From contig JACPHA010000010.1 of the NCBI GenBank assembly GCA_016188825.1, positions 1-64,000 of the forward strand: a stretch of 64,000 nt of DNA. Direction: 5' to 3'. The translations under genes and the position numbers were made by a program. A model generated the notes under the pieces. The model did not search any database. It saw only the letters and a program-made list of their open reading frames with translations, and had not been told where the DNA came from. Below, one piece after another: positions 51,290-59,878 of this stretch; within the stretch, counting starts at the first letter, position 1, and each line of letters opens with the position of its first letter. The stretch is from Candidatus Pacearchaeota archaeon. GTDB taxonomy: Archaea > Nanobdellota > Nanobdellia > Pacearchaeales > GW2011-AR1.

Positions 51290-52071
51290 TTTTTTAATGC
51301 TTTAGTCTCTTTTTTTAATAATTCTAAAATTAATTTTAGGTCTTTAACTCTCACCTTCTCTCTTGTTTTTAAATTTCTCTTTGAGTTATTATAAGCCCGA
51401 TAGATTTTTTCATAATCTATATTTTCAACTTTGGACAAAACCCATTTTTCAAATAACTTTTTTGTGTAATTTATTTTTTTAATCAAGCATTTTATGAAAA
51501 AAATTCCTCTGAGTCTAAGTATAAGAGAATAAATAATCGCATCTTCCTCTAAAAACTCGCCTCTTTCAGATTCCAATAATTCTTTATTTATTTTTATAAT
51601 TCTTTCTGTTTCTTTCAGATATTCAGTAAAATCTGTTATTTTAGGTCTATGCTCAGTTTTCAATTCTTCCAGTAGTTCTTTATTAATAATCGGTTTTGCC
51701 TCATAAATTAAAGAATAGACAAAAACAGGCGAGATTTTTATAGCCCCAGAGATTTTATCTCTTTTTAAGCATATTATTTCAAAACCCTCTTTTTTAATAA
51801 AAATTTTCTCGCTAGATACAACAAGCAAGTCTATATCTGAATCTTTTTCCGCTTCATTTCGTGCATGGCTTCCAGCCAAATAAACGCCGGCAATTTTGTC
51901 TAAATAGGGCTCTAAAACAGAAATTATCTTTTTTTTTAATGATTGTTTAGGAATTCTAATCAAGACTACTTTTTCTCCCATCCATTCTTTAGGAACAAAT
52001 ACATGGGCCCCATTTCCTGTAATGCCAACTTCTCGCACTATTTTTTCTTCGAACTCTGATTCTAAAATCAT
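51286..52071 (-). CDS. DUF2080-MNT nucleotidyltransferase fusion (toxin-antitoxin type)
   Basis: About 261 residues. The N-terminal part GITGNGAHVFVPKEWMGEKV looks like a DUF2080/AbrB-type DNA-binding segment; the middle has the minimal nucleotidyltransferase motif AGSHARNEAEKDSDIDLLVV (GS...DxD); the C-terminal part is helical (IIKINKELLESERGEFLEED), HEPN-like in outline. These domains are usually separate genes in archaea. Start ATG at 52071, next to operator-like repeats. Confidence 0.75.
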   Translation of the reverse strand: MILESEFEEKIVREVGITGNGAHVFVPKEWMGEKVVLIRIPKQSLKKKIISVLEPYLDKIAGVYLAGSHARNEAEKDSDIDLLVVSSEKIFIKKEGFEIICLKRDKISGAIKISPVFVYSLIYEAKPIINKELLEELKTEHRPKITDFTEYLKETERIIKINKELLESERGEFLEEDAIIYSLILRLRGIFFIKCLIKKINYTKKLFEKWVLSKVENIDYEKIYRAYNNSKRNLKTREKVRVKDLKLILELLKKETKALKK

Positions 52072-52102
52072 GTATACACTTAGTATACACAATATTTAAA
52101 CA
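52072..52102 (-). promoter_or_regulatory. Direct-repeat operator and TATA box of the nucleotidyltransferase
   Basis: GTATACAC (52072-52079), TTA, GTATACAC (52083-52090) is a perfect direct repeat with 3 bases between; each half contains the palindrome GTATAC. On the minus strand it lies between the TATA box TTTAAATAT (about 52093-52101) and the ATG at 52071. The transcript is leaderless, so the protein binding here would stop initiation. It fits autoregulation by the DUF2080/AbrB-type segment. Confidence 0.6.
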
Positions 52103-52105
52103 TTT

Positions 52106-52351
52106 CTATTCGTCTTTTTTATACCAGTTCGAGCAATAAACAACAACATTGCAATCTTCTTGCGAGCGTATCTTAAATGATTTATAACTTGTTCCTAATT
52201 CCTGATTTACTTTTCTATGAGTATTGTCGCAAAATAGCAGTTACTTGCTTCTTCCACACGTACAAAAACTATATTCTCTGGTCTTTTCCAGTTCAATTTC
52301 AATCTCCCCATCTAGAAGTTTATTTTCTAAATCACCCATATATCTCAGCAT
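52106..52351 (-). pseudogene. CDGSH iron-sulfur protein with an in-frame stop
   Basis: The minus strand reads LRYMGDLENKLLDGEIEI and REYSFCTCGRSK, then TAA (52241-52243), then FCDNTHRKVNQELGTSYKSF to a TAG at 52106. This matches the CxCxxS...FCDxxH core of CDGSH 2Fe-2S proteins, apart from CDN where CDG is usual and the stop within the motif. Everything else is in frame. A nonsense mutation, sequencing error or recoding are the options. Confidence 0.75.
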
Positions 52352-52450
52352 CCAATTAGCTATATAAAATTTCCCCAGATAAATTTTGTAATCACTATGT
52401 TAAAGTAACAAAATAGAAAGGTTTATAAAGCTCTTTTCTATTGAAAAACC

Positions 52451-53029
52451 ATGTTAAATAAACTTGGCAAGGCATACGAAGCATTTGATAACGCCGTTAT
52501 GAAAGGAGTTAATTCAGCCATGCGAGCGTATAATTGGACAACTGGGGATACAAAGACAGACTTAGCAAACAAACTATTAACAATCGCACCTGTTTTAGAA
52601 TCAATTGGTTTTTTTAATTGTTCTCCAGTATTTGGCTTAACAGTTACTCCAATCTACGTCTTTGGTAGTTATATTGGCACAAAAAATAATAAAGCCATTG
52701 AAGATAGAGAAAGCAGAGCATTAGAAAACAATTGTTTAGATTATTTAGCAGAGAACACTAAAAGAAGCCTCCGCCTCTTTTGTGGCCCGATGTTTGCTCT
52801 TTTAGGGGCCAGTTGGGCTATGCCTTCAGACGCAAAAGGTTATTTCACAGAAGACAAAACATTAACTAATTTGCTCACGGCCATAGGGTTTTTTGCAAGA
52901 GCTGCTTCGTGCTATGTAATGTCAGCAGATAATCTCCCTCCTCGAAAAAACTGCGTCAAGAGAGGAATAGAAAAATTAGAGCAATTAATATCAAGCTACA
53001 GAACTCAACCAGGAACAGTTTTAGCTTAA
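52451..53029 (+). CDS. Membrane protein in the hydrolase cluster
   Basis: 192 residues with two or three hydrophobic segments (LTIAPVLESIGFFNCSPVFG; FGLTVTPIYVFGSYIG; RLFCGPMFALLGASWAMPSD; LLTAIGFFARAASCYVMSAD). Family unknown. It is 9 bases before the transglutaminase-like gene, so probably in its operon. Confidence 0.6.
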   Translation: MLNKLGKAYEAFDNAVMKGVNSAMRAYNWTTGDTKTDLANKLLTIAPVLESIGFFNCSPVFGLTVTPIYVFGSYIGTKNNKAIEDRESRALENNCLDYLAENTKRSLRLFCGPMFALLGASWAMPSDAKGYFTEDKTLTNLLTAIGFFARAASCYVMSADNLPPRKNCVKRGIEKLEQLISSYRTQPGTVLA

Positions 53030-53038
53030 CAAGATAAA

Positions 53039-53686
53039 ATGAAAAAAAGAAAAAATAGAAGTTTGTTGGGAAGAATTTTGTCTGCAGTAGCAGTTGCAGC
53101 TCCCGCTTTAGAAATAAACCAGTTTGCTTATCCCACCATTCAATCAAGATGGGTAACAGAAACAGTGGAAAACCTAAAAAATTCAGGAGAAGTAAGCACA
53201 GACAACATCTATTTTGAAGGTTTAGAAGAAAAAGCAATTAAGCTAACACCAAGAGATTTTGTTAATTTGGCAAATAAAATAGTTCATCAAAGAAGCAAGC
53301 CAAATCACGAATGCAGACATTACGCAACCGCGACAAGAGAAATCTACCTTAAACTAATAAGAATGGCAAACAGGCAAGATTTGGCAGATTCAATAAACGA
53401 ATGTTTCGACGACGAACACGCATGGATAGAAATCAATGAAAATGGCAAATTTGTTCCTTACGAATCAATGCACAGAACGCCAGAATACATTAATGTAGAT
53501 TCAGTCGTGAATTATTCATTAAGAAATGCCTCAAATAGAAAATATCTTAACGGTGGCCCAAATAGAACAGCTCACTCAAGAATATATGGAGACAGCAATG
53601 AAGCGCAACCAACTCTTGATTCAATTTCTCATCCCGGCGGTGTTTTAGGTTTTTTAGCATCGGCAAAAATTAAACAGCTTAAATGA
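53039..53686 (+). CDS. Transglutaminase-like (cysteine) exported protein
   Basis: 215 residues. An N-terminal basic start and hydrophobic segment (RKNRSLLGRILSAVAVAAPA) suggests export. The core has Cys92 in NHECRHYATATREIYLK, His127 in DDEHAWIEINENGKF and Glu142, in the order Cys-His-Glu/Asp of transglutaminase/papain-like hydrolases. The substrate is not known; it may cut or cross-link amide bonds outside the cell. Confidence 0.65.
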   Translation: MKKRKNRSLLGRILSAVAVAAPALEINQFAYPTIQSRWVTETVENLKNSGEVSTDNIYFEGLEEKAIKLTPRDFVNLANKIVHQRSKPNHECRHYATATREIYLKLIRMANRQDLADSINECFDDEHAWIEINENGKFVPYESMHRTPEYINVDSVVNYSLRNASNRKYLNGGPNRTAHSRIYGDSNEAQPTLDSISHPGGVLGFLASAKIKQLK

Positions 53687-53702
53687 GGAGATTAAAATAA
53701 AT

Positions 53703-54269
53703 ATGAGAAGTCAATCATTACATTCAACAAGACGAAAAGTTCTCAGCGGTTTAGTAGCACTCGCAGCAAGCAGTATTTATCCACTAGAATCCTTAGCAAG
53801 CGATAAACAAAAAACAACCTACCAAACAACTAATTTTTCTCAAGATTCCGATGAAGTTTTACTCGCCAGAATGCTTTTTGGTGAGGCCAGAGACCGCTCC
53901 GAATTAGAAAAAGTAGCAATAGCTTATACTGCAATAAACCGCTCCCAAGACCGAAAGAAATGGAACGGCGAGTCATTAAGAGAAGCGATGCTAAAACCAT
54001 ATCAATATAGTTGTTTTAATTACAATGATTCAAACAGGAAAAAACTAATGAACCCAGAAAAATATGAACCACAAGCATTCCAAGAATGTTTAAATATTGC
54101 ACGCAAAGTTTTAGCAGGAAAATATAGAGATCCGACAAATGGTGCAACCCACTATTACAATCCCGATGTAATGTCAAAACCTTCATGGGCAAACAAAATG
54201 CAAAAAATAGGGAGAATTAAAATCTCAGAAAAAGAGTTTAGCAAGCACGAATTTTATCGTGAATTCTGA
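53703..54269 (+). CDS. SleB-type cell-wall hydrolase, exported
   Basis: 188 residues. Signal with twin-arginine pattern STRRKVLSGLVALAASSI; then the SleB/CwlJ-type hydrolase domain: catalytic Glu61 in LFGEARDRSELEKVA, AYTAINRSQDRKKW, and later DPTNGATHYYNPDVMSKPSW. This domain splits bacterial peptidoglycan (lytic or glucosaminidase type). An archaeon without peptidoglycan would use it against other cells. Ends inside a hairpin (54261-54298). Confidence 0.8.
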   Translation: MRSQSLHSTRRKVLSGLVALAASSIYPLESLASDKQKTTYQTTNFSQDSDEVLLARMLFGEARDRSELEKVAIAYTAINRSQDRKKWNGESLREAMLKPYQYSCFNYNDSNRKKLMNPEKYEPQAFQECLNIARKVLAGKYRDPTNGATHYYNPDVMSKPSWANKMQKIGRIKISEKEFSKHEFYREF

Positions 54270-54346
54270 TAATTGGGATACATTTTTGTTCAGAATTCAC
54301 GCGATGGATAATTCTCCAAAAACTACCCCAATCAAAAGAATTATCC
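54261..54346 (+). repeat. Hairpin repeat family 3, short copy
   Basis: Two hairpins: GAATTCTG/CAGAATTC (54261-54298) and GGATAATTCT/AGAATTATCC (54306-54346) with the loop CCAAAAACTACCCCAATCAA. They match, with a few changes, the complement of 18653-18740. The first arm includes the SleB gene stop. It lies between convergent genes. Confidence 0.7.
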
Positions 54347-54358
54347 ATATAAAGAAAA

Positions 54359-55477
54359 TTAATCCAAAAAACTCTTAATCTTCTTCCTCGCCTCTTCTCT
54401 TTTCCTCTGATGCTCTTTCAAGAAATTGTTTATTTTTCCAATTGTAATTTCTTTTAATTCCCATGTTAACATTTTTCCTGTTTTGTAGTCATTGTAAATT
54501 TTTTCAAGTTTATCATCATCAGGCTCAAAGAAAAATTTCAAATATTGAAAACAAACATCTATCTCTGGATTTCCGCCTCTTTTTCTGTGCTCCTCAATTG
54601 TTGCTCGTCCTCCGGAAAAAGCATATTTCTTTATTTTCATCTCAACTTCTTTTGCAGAATCAGTCAGAGCAATAAATGACATTGGATCAGAAGAAGACAT
54701 CTTTCCGCCTTTAAGTCCGGGAATAAATTTATGATATGTCGAGCTTAGCTGAATAAATCTGGGATTTTTTATCCTTTGAGAGATATCTCTAGCGAGTCTT
54801 ATATGTGGGTCTTGGTCAACTCCAACTGGAACCACAACCGGAACTTTGTTCTCAAATTCAGGCAATTGCGGATGCAGCATATCTGAAGCCTGCAACAAAA
54901 CAGAAATCATTTTTCCAGGGCTTATTTCTCCGTAAACAGCCTTAAACTCATTAAATGTCGTATGTTTAGCCAACAAATTTTGCAATCTATAATAAGCGTT
55001 GTCCCTTTTCCCCTCTTTCGACCTCTCACTCTGAAAATAAATATCACAATTTTGAGGTTTCAAACCAAGAGCAGCATAATTTAAAATATATTCTTCAACA
55101 GCTGTTTTTTTGCTTTCTTCCAAACTCTGTCCTCTGGCATGATATGTTTCTAAATCAGCAATAGTAATGTAAACTCTCGCCCCCAAACTTTGATAAAAAA
55201 TTATTTGTTTAGCAAGAATCATATGGCCTATATGAAATTTTCCACTAGGCATTAGGCCAGTCATCATAACAAATTTCTTTTTTCTCTCAATAGCTTCAAT
55301 AATTCTATTAAAATCTCTGTGTGCAAAAATAATACCTCTTCTAAAAAAAATATTTTCATTAAAAAATTTAGGAAGTTTGGGCATTGGCATTATGCCAAAC
55401 TCTCTTATCAGCTTTTCATAATCAATTTCCCCAGAAACTTCCCACGGCGTGACTTTAAACTCCTCCTTCATACTCAT
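54359..55477 (-). CDS. trpS: Tryptophanyl-tRNA synthetase (archaeal/eukaryal type)
   Basis: About 372 residues. The HIGH motif is LMPSGKFHIGHMILAKQII, the KMSKS motif is LKGGKMSSSDPMSF, and KVTPWEVSGEIDYEKLIREF is the archaeal/eukaryal N-terminal motif. Start at the ATG 55477 (MSMKEEFKVTPWE) rather than the upstream 55513. Charges tRNA-Trp. Confidence 0.93.
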   Translation of the reverse strand: MSMKEEFKVTPWEVSGEIDYEKLIREFGIMPMPKLPKFFNENIFFRRGIIFAHRDFNRIIEAIERKKKFVMMTGLMPSGKFHIGHMILAKQIIFYQSLGARVYITIADLETYHARGQSLEESKKTAVEEYILNYAALGLKPQNCDIYFQSERSKEGKRDNAYYRLQNLLAKHTTFNEFKAVYGEISPGKMISVLLQASDMLHPQLPEFENKVPVVVPVGVDQDPHIRLARDISQRIKNPRFIQLSSTYHKFIPGLKGGKMSSSDPMSFIALTDSAKEVEMKIKKYAFSGGRATIEEHRKRGGNPEIDVCFQYLKFFFEPDDDKLEKIYNDYKTGKMLTWELKEITIGKINNFLKEHQRKREEARKKIKSFLD

Positions 55478-55641
55478 AAATAACAAAAATTCTTTATAAA
55501 CTTGTTCATGCACAGTATCGCATGGTTATTTTATCTTATCAAATTCCTCGTCAACTATAAAGTAGTTTATTTTTACTTATTATATATGAGCAATAAATCA
55601 AGCAATTATTACGGCAAATTAGAAAGTTATGTGACGGTATA

Positions 55642-56532
55642 TCATCTACCTCTAAAAATACTAGAATTAAACCTTGGATTGTATTTTATAGAATAAATTT
55701 TTTCCTTCTTTGTTTTTTTATCAACAAAACCAATTCTGTAAGTTTTTCCAGGCTCTAACTTTGCTCTTCTTATAATGTCACTTGGATAATACCTCTCTTT
55801 ATCTATCAAATCAAAAAGCTGTTCAGAATTGCTAATATTATAGGTATAATCTCCAAGCCTCAAGTCATCATAGTCTTCCAAGATTAAAAAGATAAAGGCA
55901 GTAATAGTAGACAAGACAATAAATATGGAATTAGTAAAACTATCTCCACGATTCAAAAACAAAAGTATAATAAGTATAATTCCCAAGACATAATTTGTAG
56001 TTTTCAAGGACCACTCCACTCTTCTCGATGTTAAATATTCCAGCTTTTCTCTGATTGTTTCAAAATCTCCAAGAATGCCGAAGAAATTATGCACAACTGC
56101 ATTTTGCCTTTCATCATTTTTCAGCTCAATAAATTTCGTGTCTTCGTACATTCCATAAGCCGCCTCCCGTCCTTTTTCGTAGGTTGTATAATCTCTCAAA
56201 GTGTCAATAGTATATTTATCAAGCCTTTCCCTTATTTTATTATGAAATTCTTTTCCAAGATGCTTTGACATTAAATATATGCTCGCCAATCTTCCTGTTT
56301 CCAAAGCCAGAGTTTCTCTTAACTCAGAAACCTTTCCTAAAAGCATTGAAAAAGTAATTGTAATCAAAAAACCAAAAAGAAAAGAAACAACCGAAATCAT
56401 CAAGCCAATATCAAGTGTGTCTATTTTTATATAAGGTAAATAATAATTGATTATTAAAAATCCTATAAATATAGGGATTGTCCAATAATACAAATAAATC
56501 TCAAAACCCCCTTTTATTTTCCCCCTCTCCAT
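55642..56532 (-). CDS. Membrane protein (bestrophin/DUF4239-like)
   Basis: 296 residues with four membrane helices, two near the N-terminus (IYLYYWTIPIFIGFLIINYY; LMISVVSFLFGFLITITFSM) and two later (NYVLGIILIILLFLNRG; SIFIVLSTITAFIFLILED). Between them is a charged helical part. This layout resembles DUF4239/bestrophin-like proteins. The C-terminus is a small soluble domain. Confidence 0.55.
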   Translation of the reverse strand: MERGKIKGGFEIYLYYWTIPIFIGFLIINYYLPYIKIDTLDIGLMISVVSFLFGFLITITFSMLLGKVSELRETLALETGRLASIYLMSKHLGKEFHNKIRERLDKYTIDTLRDYTTYEKGREAAYGMYEDTKFIELKNDERQNAVVHNFFGILGDFETIREKLEYLTSRRVEWSLKTTNYVLGIILIILLFLNRGDSFTNSIFIVLSTITAFIFLILEDYDDLRLGDYTYNISNSEQLFDLIDKERYYPSDIIRRAKLEPGKTYRIGFVDKKTKKEKIYSIKYNPRFNSSIFRGR

Positions 56533-56721
56533 GTCATTATCAATTCAGCCATATTTATAAATTTAGTACCCAATCATGTCAAGTTATCGAGAATTGTATC
56601 AATCATATTTGATGAAAGGCAAAATAATTAAAAATTTTTTTAGAAACAAACATATATTAAAGATTTTATATCGCCTTAAGTGACAATATCTACTCAAACG
56701 CATGGAAAACAAAAAGCAACA

Positions 56722-56734
56722 AATTTAAATATAA
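56722..56734 (+). promoter_or_regulatory. TATA box for the receptor-like gene
   Basis: AATTTAAATATAA lies about 25 bases before the ATG at 56753. Confidence 0.5.
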
Positions 56735-56752
56735 TTATCAACACAAAAGAAT

Positions 56753-58816
56753 ATGAAAACAAAACATTTCAGGATTAATTTACTATTGTCAGCATTTTTT
56801 ATTTTGCTCATACCATTAACATCAGCAACAATTTTAATGGGCCAGCCAAGGTCGTTCTATAATGTCGGTGATGAATTTAATCTAACAATAACAATAAGCT
56901 CTGCCAAAGACTCAACTGATTTTTTCATTGCAACTCTTGTCTGTGATGAAGGACAAGGCGAAGTGGAATTATACAAAAGCCCATTTAGCTTAAAAAAAAG
57001 CACAGAAGAAAAAATTTTTATTTTGACAATCCTAGATAAAACTTTTGTTCAAGACCTTCTTGGAAATTGTCACGTTAAAGCAACTTATGCAGACGAACAG
57101 GCCCAGACACAAAATTTTGAATTAACAAACAAGATTGATATAATTATCAACTTAAGAGGCACCGTTTTTGGCCCTGGCGATAATGTTAACGTCTTTGGAG
57201 AGGCAAAAAAAATAAACAGCGATTTGTCTTCAGGTTTTGTAGAGGTAAACTTGCCAGGATTAGATTTTAGTTTTATTGGGCAAGTAAAATCCGGGCAGTT
57301 TAATTTTAACTTTACAATTCCGGAAACAACTTCTCCAGGAGAATATGAAATAGTTTCAAAAGTTTACGAGAAAGATAGTTCAGGAAATATGATAAATCAG
57401 GGAGAAGTAAAAACAACAATAAAAATAAAGCAGGTCACTAAGTCAATGGCAATTGCTCTAAACCAACAGACAATTTATCCAACCCAAGAATTGCAATATA
57501 CAATAATCATTTATGACCAAGTAGGAGAAAATGTCCCAGGGGATGCCTCAATAACAATTACATCTCCAAGTGGAAATGTGCTAAGTAAAAGCATTGTCAA
57601 AACCGGCCAGACAAATTTTCTTCCAATAGCAAAAAACTTTGCTCCAGGCTACTGGGAAATTTTTGCAAAACTTGGCGATTTCGAACAAAAAAAGACTTTT
57701 TATGTAGAGGAATACGAACACCTTTCGGCTGAATTAAAAAATAACACTTTATTTATCACAAACACAGGCAATGTTCCCTACTCTGGACCAGTTGAAGTTA
57801 CAATCGGAAGCAAGAAGGAAATCCTTGATTTAGAAAATATTCCAGTTGGAGAAAATAAAAAATTAAGACTCTCTGCCCCAGATGGAGAGTATGAAGTTCT
57901 GATTAGAGTCAATAACAATCTACAAAGCCTGGGCAAAACCTTGCTCACAGGAAAAGTAATCTCTATTGATGACATTCTCCAAGGCCCAACATTAAAAAGC
58001 ACTTTCTTAGTTTTACTTTGGTTTGTTGTTATTTTGACAATTGCAATAATCGCCTTGCTTTTGTATAGAAAAATACAAAAGAAGAAATACTTAGGAACAA
58101 TGCCTACAGGCGGAATACAGAGCATTAAAACAACTTCAACTGCAGCAACAGCTTCCTCTAGCGTTGAAAAAGGCCAAAAACAAGAATGCGCAGTTCTTTC
58201 ATTAAATGTCAGAAACTTAAATGAACTGGAGAATGAAGAATCAAAAGAAGGCCTCCACGCCTTGGAAACCGCACTATGGAAAGCAAAAGAATCTGGCGCA
58301 AAAATTTATAGCGAAGGAAATTACAAAATAGCAATTTTTGCCTCTTCTTTTCTTAAATCCCAGGATCCAACTTTAAAAGCAATCAGAATTGCGCAGGATA
58401 TTGAAAAACTATTAGAATTCCACAACAAAAGATTCACATTGAAAATAGATTATGGAGTTGGGATTAATACTGGCAATTTAATTGTCGAAACAAAAGATGA
58501 AAAATTCAAATTTATTTCAGTTGATAACACAATAGCATCTGCAAAGAGAATTTCCGAGCAGGCAAGCTCAGAAACATTGCTTTCAGAATCTTTATATAGA
58601 AGGTTAGTAGGCAAGGCAAAAATGGAAAAAATTCAAAACAAATCCCTTTGGAGACTTAAATCAGTCACAGACCGCTCTGTTCATGAGGAATTCATCAAAA
58701 AATTCATGCACAGGCAGGGCCATCACAGCAATCCTGCTCACGTGCATCACGCCCCGCACACACAACCCCACGGTCACACGCACCATTCTCAGCACCACCA
58801 TGAGCACAAAAGCTGA
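56753..58816 (+). CDS. Receptor-like membrane protein with degenerate cyclase domain and His-rich tail
   Basis: 687 residues. Signal peptide (about 1-24), several extracellular beta domains (25-410), one membrane helix (about 417-440), and a cytoplasmic domain (about 475-640) similar to class III nucleotide cyclases: CAVLSLNVRNLNEL, DYGVGINTGNLIVETKDEKF, SVDNTIASAKRISEQASSET. The usual first metal-binding Asp is Asn here, so cyclase activity is doubtful; it may be a sensory pseudoenzyme. The C-terminus has a His-rich tail (HGHTHHSQHHHEHKS) that could bind metal. Confidence 0.78.
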   Translation: MKTKHFRINLLLSAFFILLIPLTSATILMGQPRSFYNVGDEFNLTITISSAKDSTDFFIATLVCDEGQGEVELYKSPFSLKKSTEEKIFILTILDKTFVQDLLGNCHVKATYADEQAQTQNFELTNKIDIIINLRGTVFGPGDNVNVFGEAKKINSDLSSGFVEVNLPGLDFSFIGQVKSGQFNFNFTIPETTSPGEYEIVSKVYEKDSSGNMINQGEVKTTIKIKQVTKSMAIALNQQTIYPTQELQYTIIIYDQVGENVPGDASITITSPSGNVLSKSIVKTGQTNFLPIAKNFAPGYWEIFAKLGDFEQKKTFYVEEYEHLSAELKNNTLFITNTGNVPYSGPVEVTIGSKKEILDLENIPVGENKKLRLSAPDGEYEVLIRVNNNLQSLGKTLLTGKVISIDDILQGPTLKSTFLVLLWFVVILTIAIIALLLYRKIQKKKYLGTMPTGGIQSIKTTSTAATASSSVEKGQKQECAVLSLNVRNLNELENEESKEGLHALETALWKAKESGAKIYSEGNYKIAIFASSFLKSQDPTLKAIRIAQDIEKLLEFHNKRFTLKIDYGVGINTGNLIVETKDEKFKFISVDNTIASAKRISEQASSETLLSESLYRRLVGKAKMEKIQNKSLWRLKSVTDRSVHEEFIKKFMHRQGHHSNPAHVHHAPHTQPHGHTHHSQHHHEHKS

Positions 58817-58856
58817 AAATAATAAACTTTATAATAATTGTTTTTATGGAAAATTA

Positions 58857-59296
58857 ATGGATGAAATATATTTTGCTGCTTCCATAAGGGGAGGAAGAGA
58901 TGATGTTGCTTTATATTCAGAATTAATAAAACATCTAGGAAAATATGGTAAAGTATTAACCGAGCACTTGGAGATAATAAAATTCCAATTAGTGGAGAAG
59001 ATAATTTAAGTGATCCAGAGATTCATGATAGAGACATGGCTTGGCTCAACAGATCGAAAGTGGTCGTTGCTGGAGTTACGACAGCAAGTTTGGGTATAGG
59101 TTACGAAATTGGTAGAACAGTAGAACGCAATCTTTGTATTCCGCGGCAAGAAAGAAAAAGAATTCTTTGTCTTTACAGGCCTCAAAAAGGAAAAAAACTT
59201 TCTGCTATGATCGCCGGCTCTAATGGGATTACTAACATGCAATACCAAACTTTAGAAGAAGCCAAGAGAGCCATAGACGATTTTTTTAAAATTTAA
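58857..59296 (+). pseudogene. Nucleoside 2-deoxyribosyltransferase/DNPH1-like, frameshifted
   Basis: The first part (58857-about 58968) reads IYFAASIRGGRDDVALYSEL and VLTEHL; the second part (from the shifted frame) reads PISGEDNLSDPEIHDRDMAW and then ASLGIGYEIGRTVERNLCIP. These are the two halves of a DNPH1/NDT enzyme that cleaves or exchanges nucleotide bases. One G is missing near 58968 (CTTGGAGAT should be CTTGGGAGAT). The total length, 440 bases, is one short of a whole number of codons. Confidence 0.8.
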
Positions 59297-59307
59297 TTAT
59301 AATTTTT

Positions 59308-59646
59308 TCAAACCCTCTTAATCTCTTCTCCGTCAATATAATATCCGTCATGGCCCACCTCTCCATTTAAAATTCTGCTCAATATTTTTCTCAAATTTTT
59401 CCTTCCAATTCTTTGTGCTTGTTTTATCAAGTGTGCTTTCAGGCAGTTTGGGCAGCAATAATAAATTTCTTTTTTATCTTTTAATCTATAAGCCAAAGTA
59501 CCAAGGGGATTTCTGTGAGAAAAAGCCTCAATTTCAATCAATAATTCTTCGGGCATTTTTTCAAATTCTCTGCCCAAGCCATTTCTCTCTAAAAAAACCG
59601 TTCGTTCAATGTTATTTAGATTTTGATTGAATTTTTTTATAACCAT
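59308..59646 (-). CDS. Small zinc-knuckle protein
   Basis: About 112 residues: VIKKFNQNLNNIERTVFLER, then YRLKDKKEIYYCCPNCLKAH with CCxxC, and a helical tail KQAQRIGRKNLRKILSRIL. The ATG at 59646 is preferred to the upstream one. Zinc and RNA binding are plausible. Family unknown. Confidence 0.55.
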   Translation of the reverse strand: MVIKKFNQNLNNIERTVFLERNGLGREFEKMPEELLIEIEAFSHRNPLGTLAYRLKDKKEIYYCCPNCLKAHLIKQAQRIGRKNLRKILSRILNGEVGHDGYYIDGEEIKRV

Positions 59647-59835
59647 TTTGATATCCGAAAAGCCAAAAAACAAAACGGCTTTAATATAAAATTTTAATAG
59701 AAACAATGTCTTTAAACAAAATGTTACTCAATATAATTTCTTTAGAAATAATCTTTCTGCATATGCCCATAGAATTTACTTTGCTATACATATTACATAT
59801 AAGCCCCGCAAGTTTATATATCTTTCGCCGAACTA

Positions 59836-59850
59836 AAGTATATAAATTAT
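59836..59850 (+). promoter_or_regulatory. TATA box for the gene at 59879
   Basis: AAGTATATAAATTAT sits about 30 bases upstream of the ATG at 59879. Confidence 0.5.
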
Positions 59851-59878
59851 TATAAATCAAACCATTAACTTCTTTTGA

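Noticed and set aside
52177-52359. 60-codon open frame on the + strand
   Set aside because: It is the antisense of the CDGSH gene and has no promoter or ribosome site.
55502-55696. 64-codon open frame on the + strand
   Set aside because: It overlaps the end of the opposite membrane gene, and has no clear promoter; the peptide is not distinctive.
59758-59775. 15-base match ATGCCCATAGAATTT with the rpl1 leader (35706-35720)
   Set aside because: In a 64-kb AT-rich window one such match is expected by chance, and the flanks do not align.
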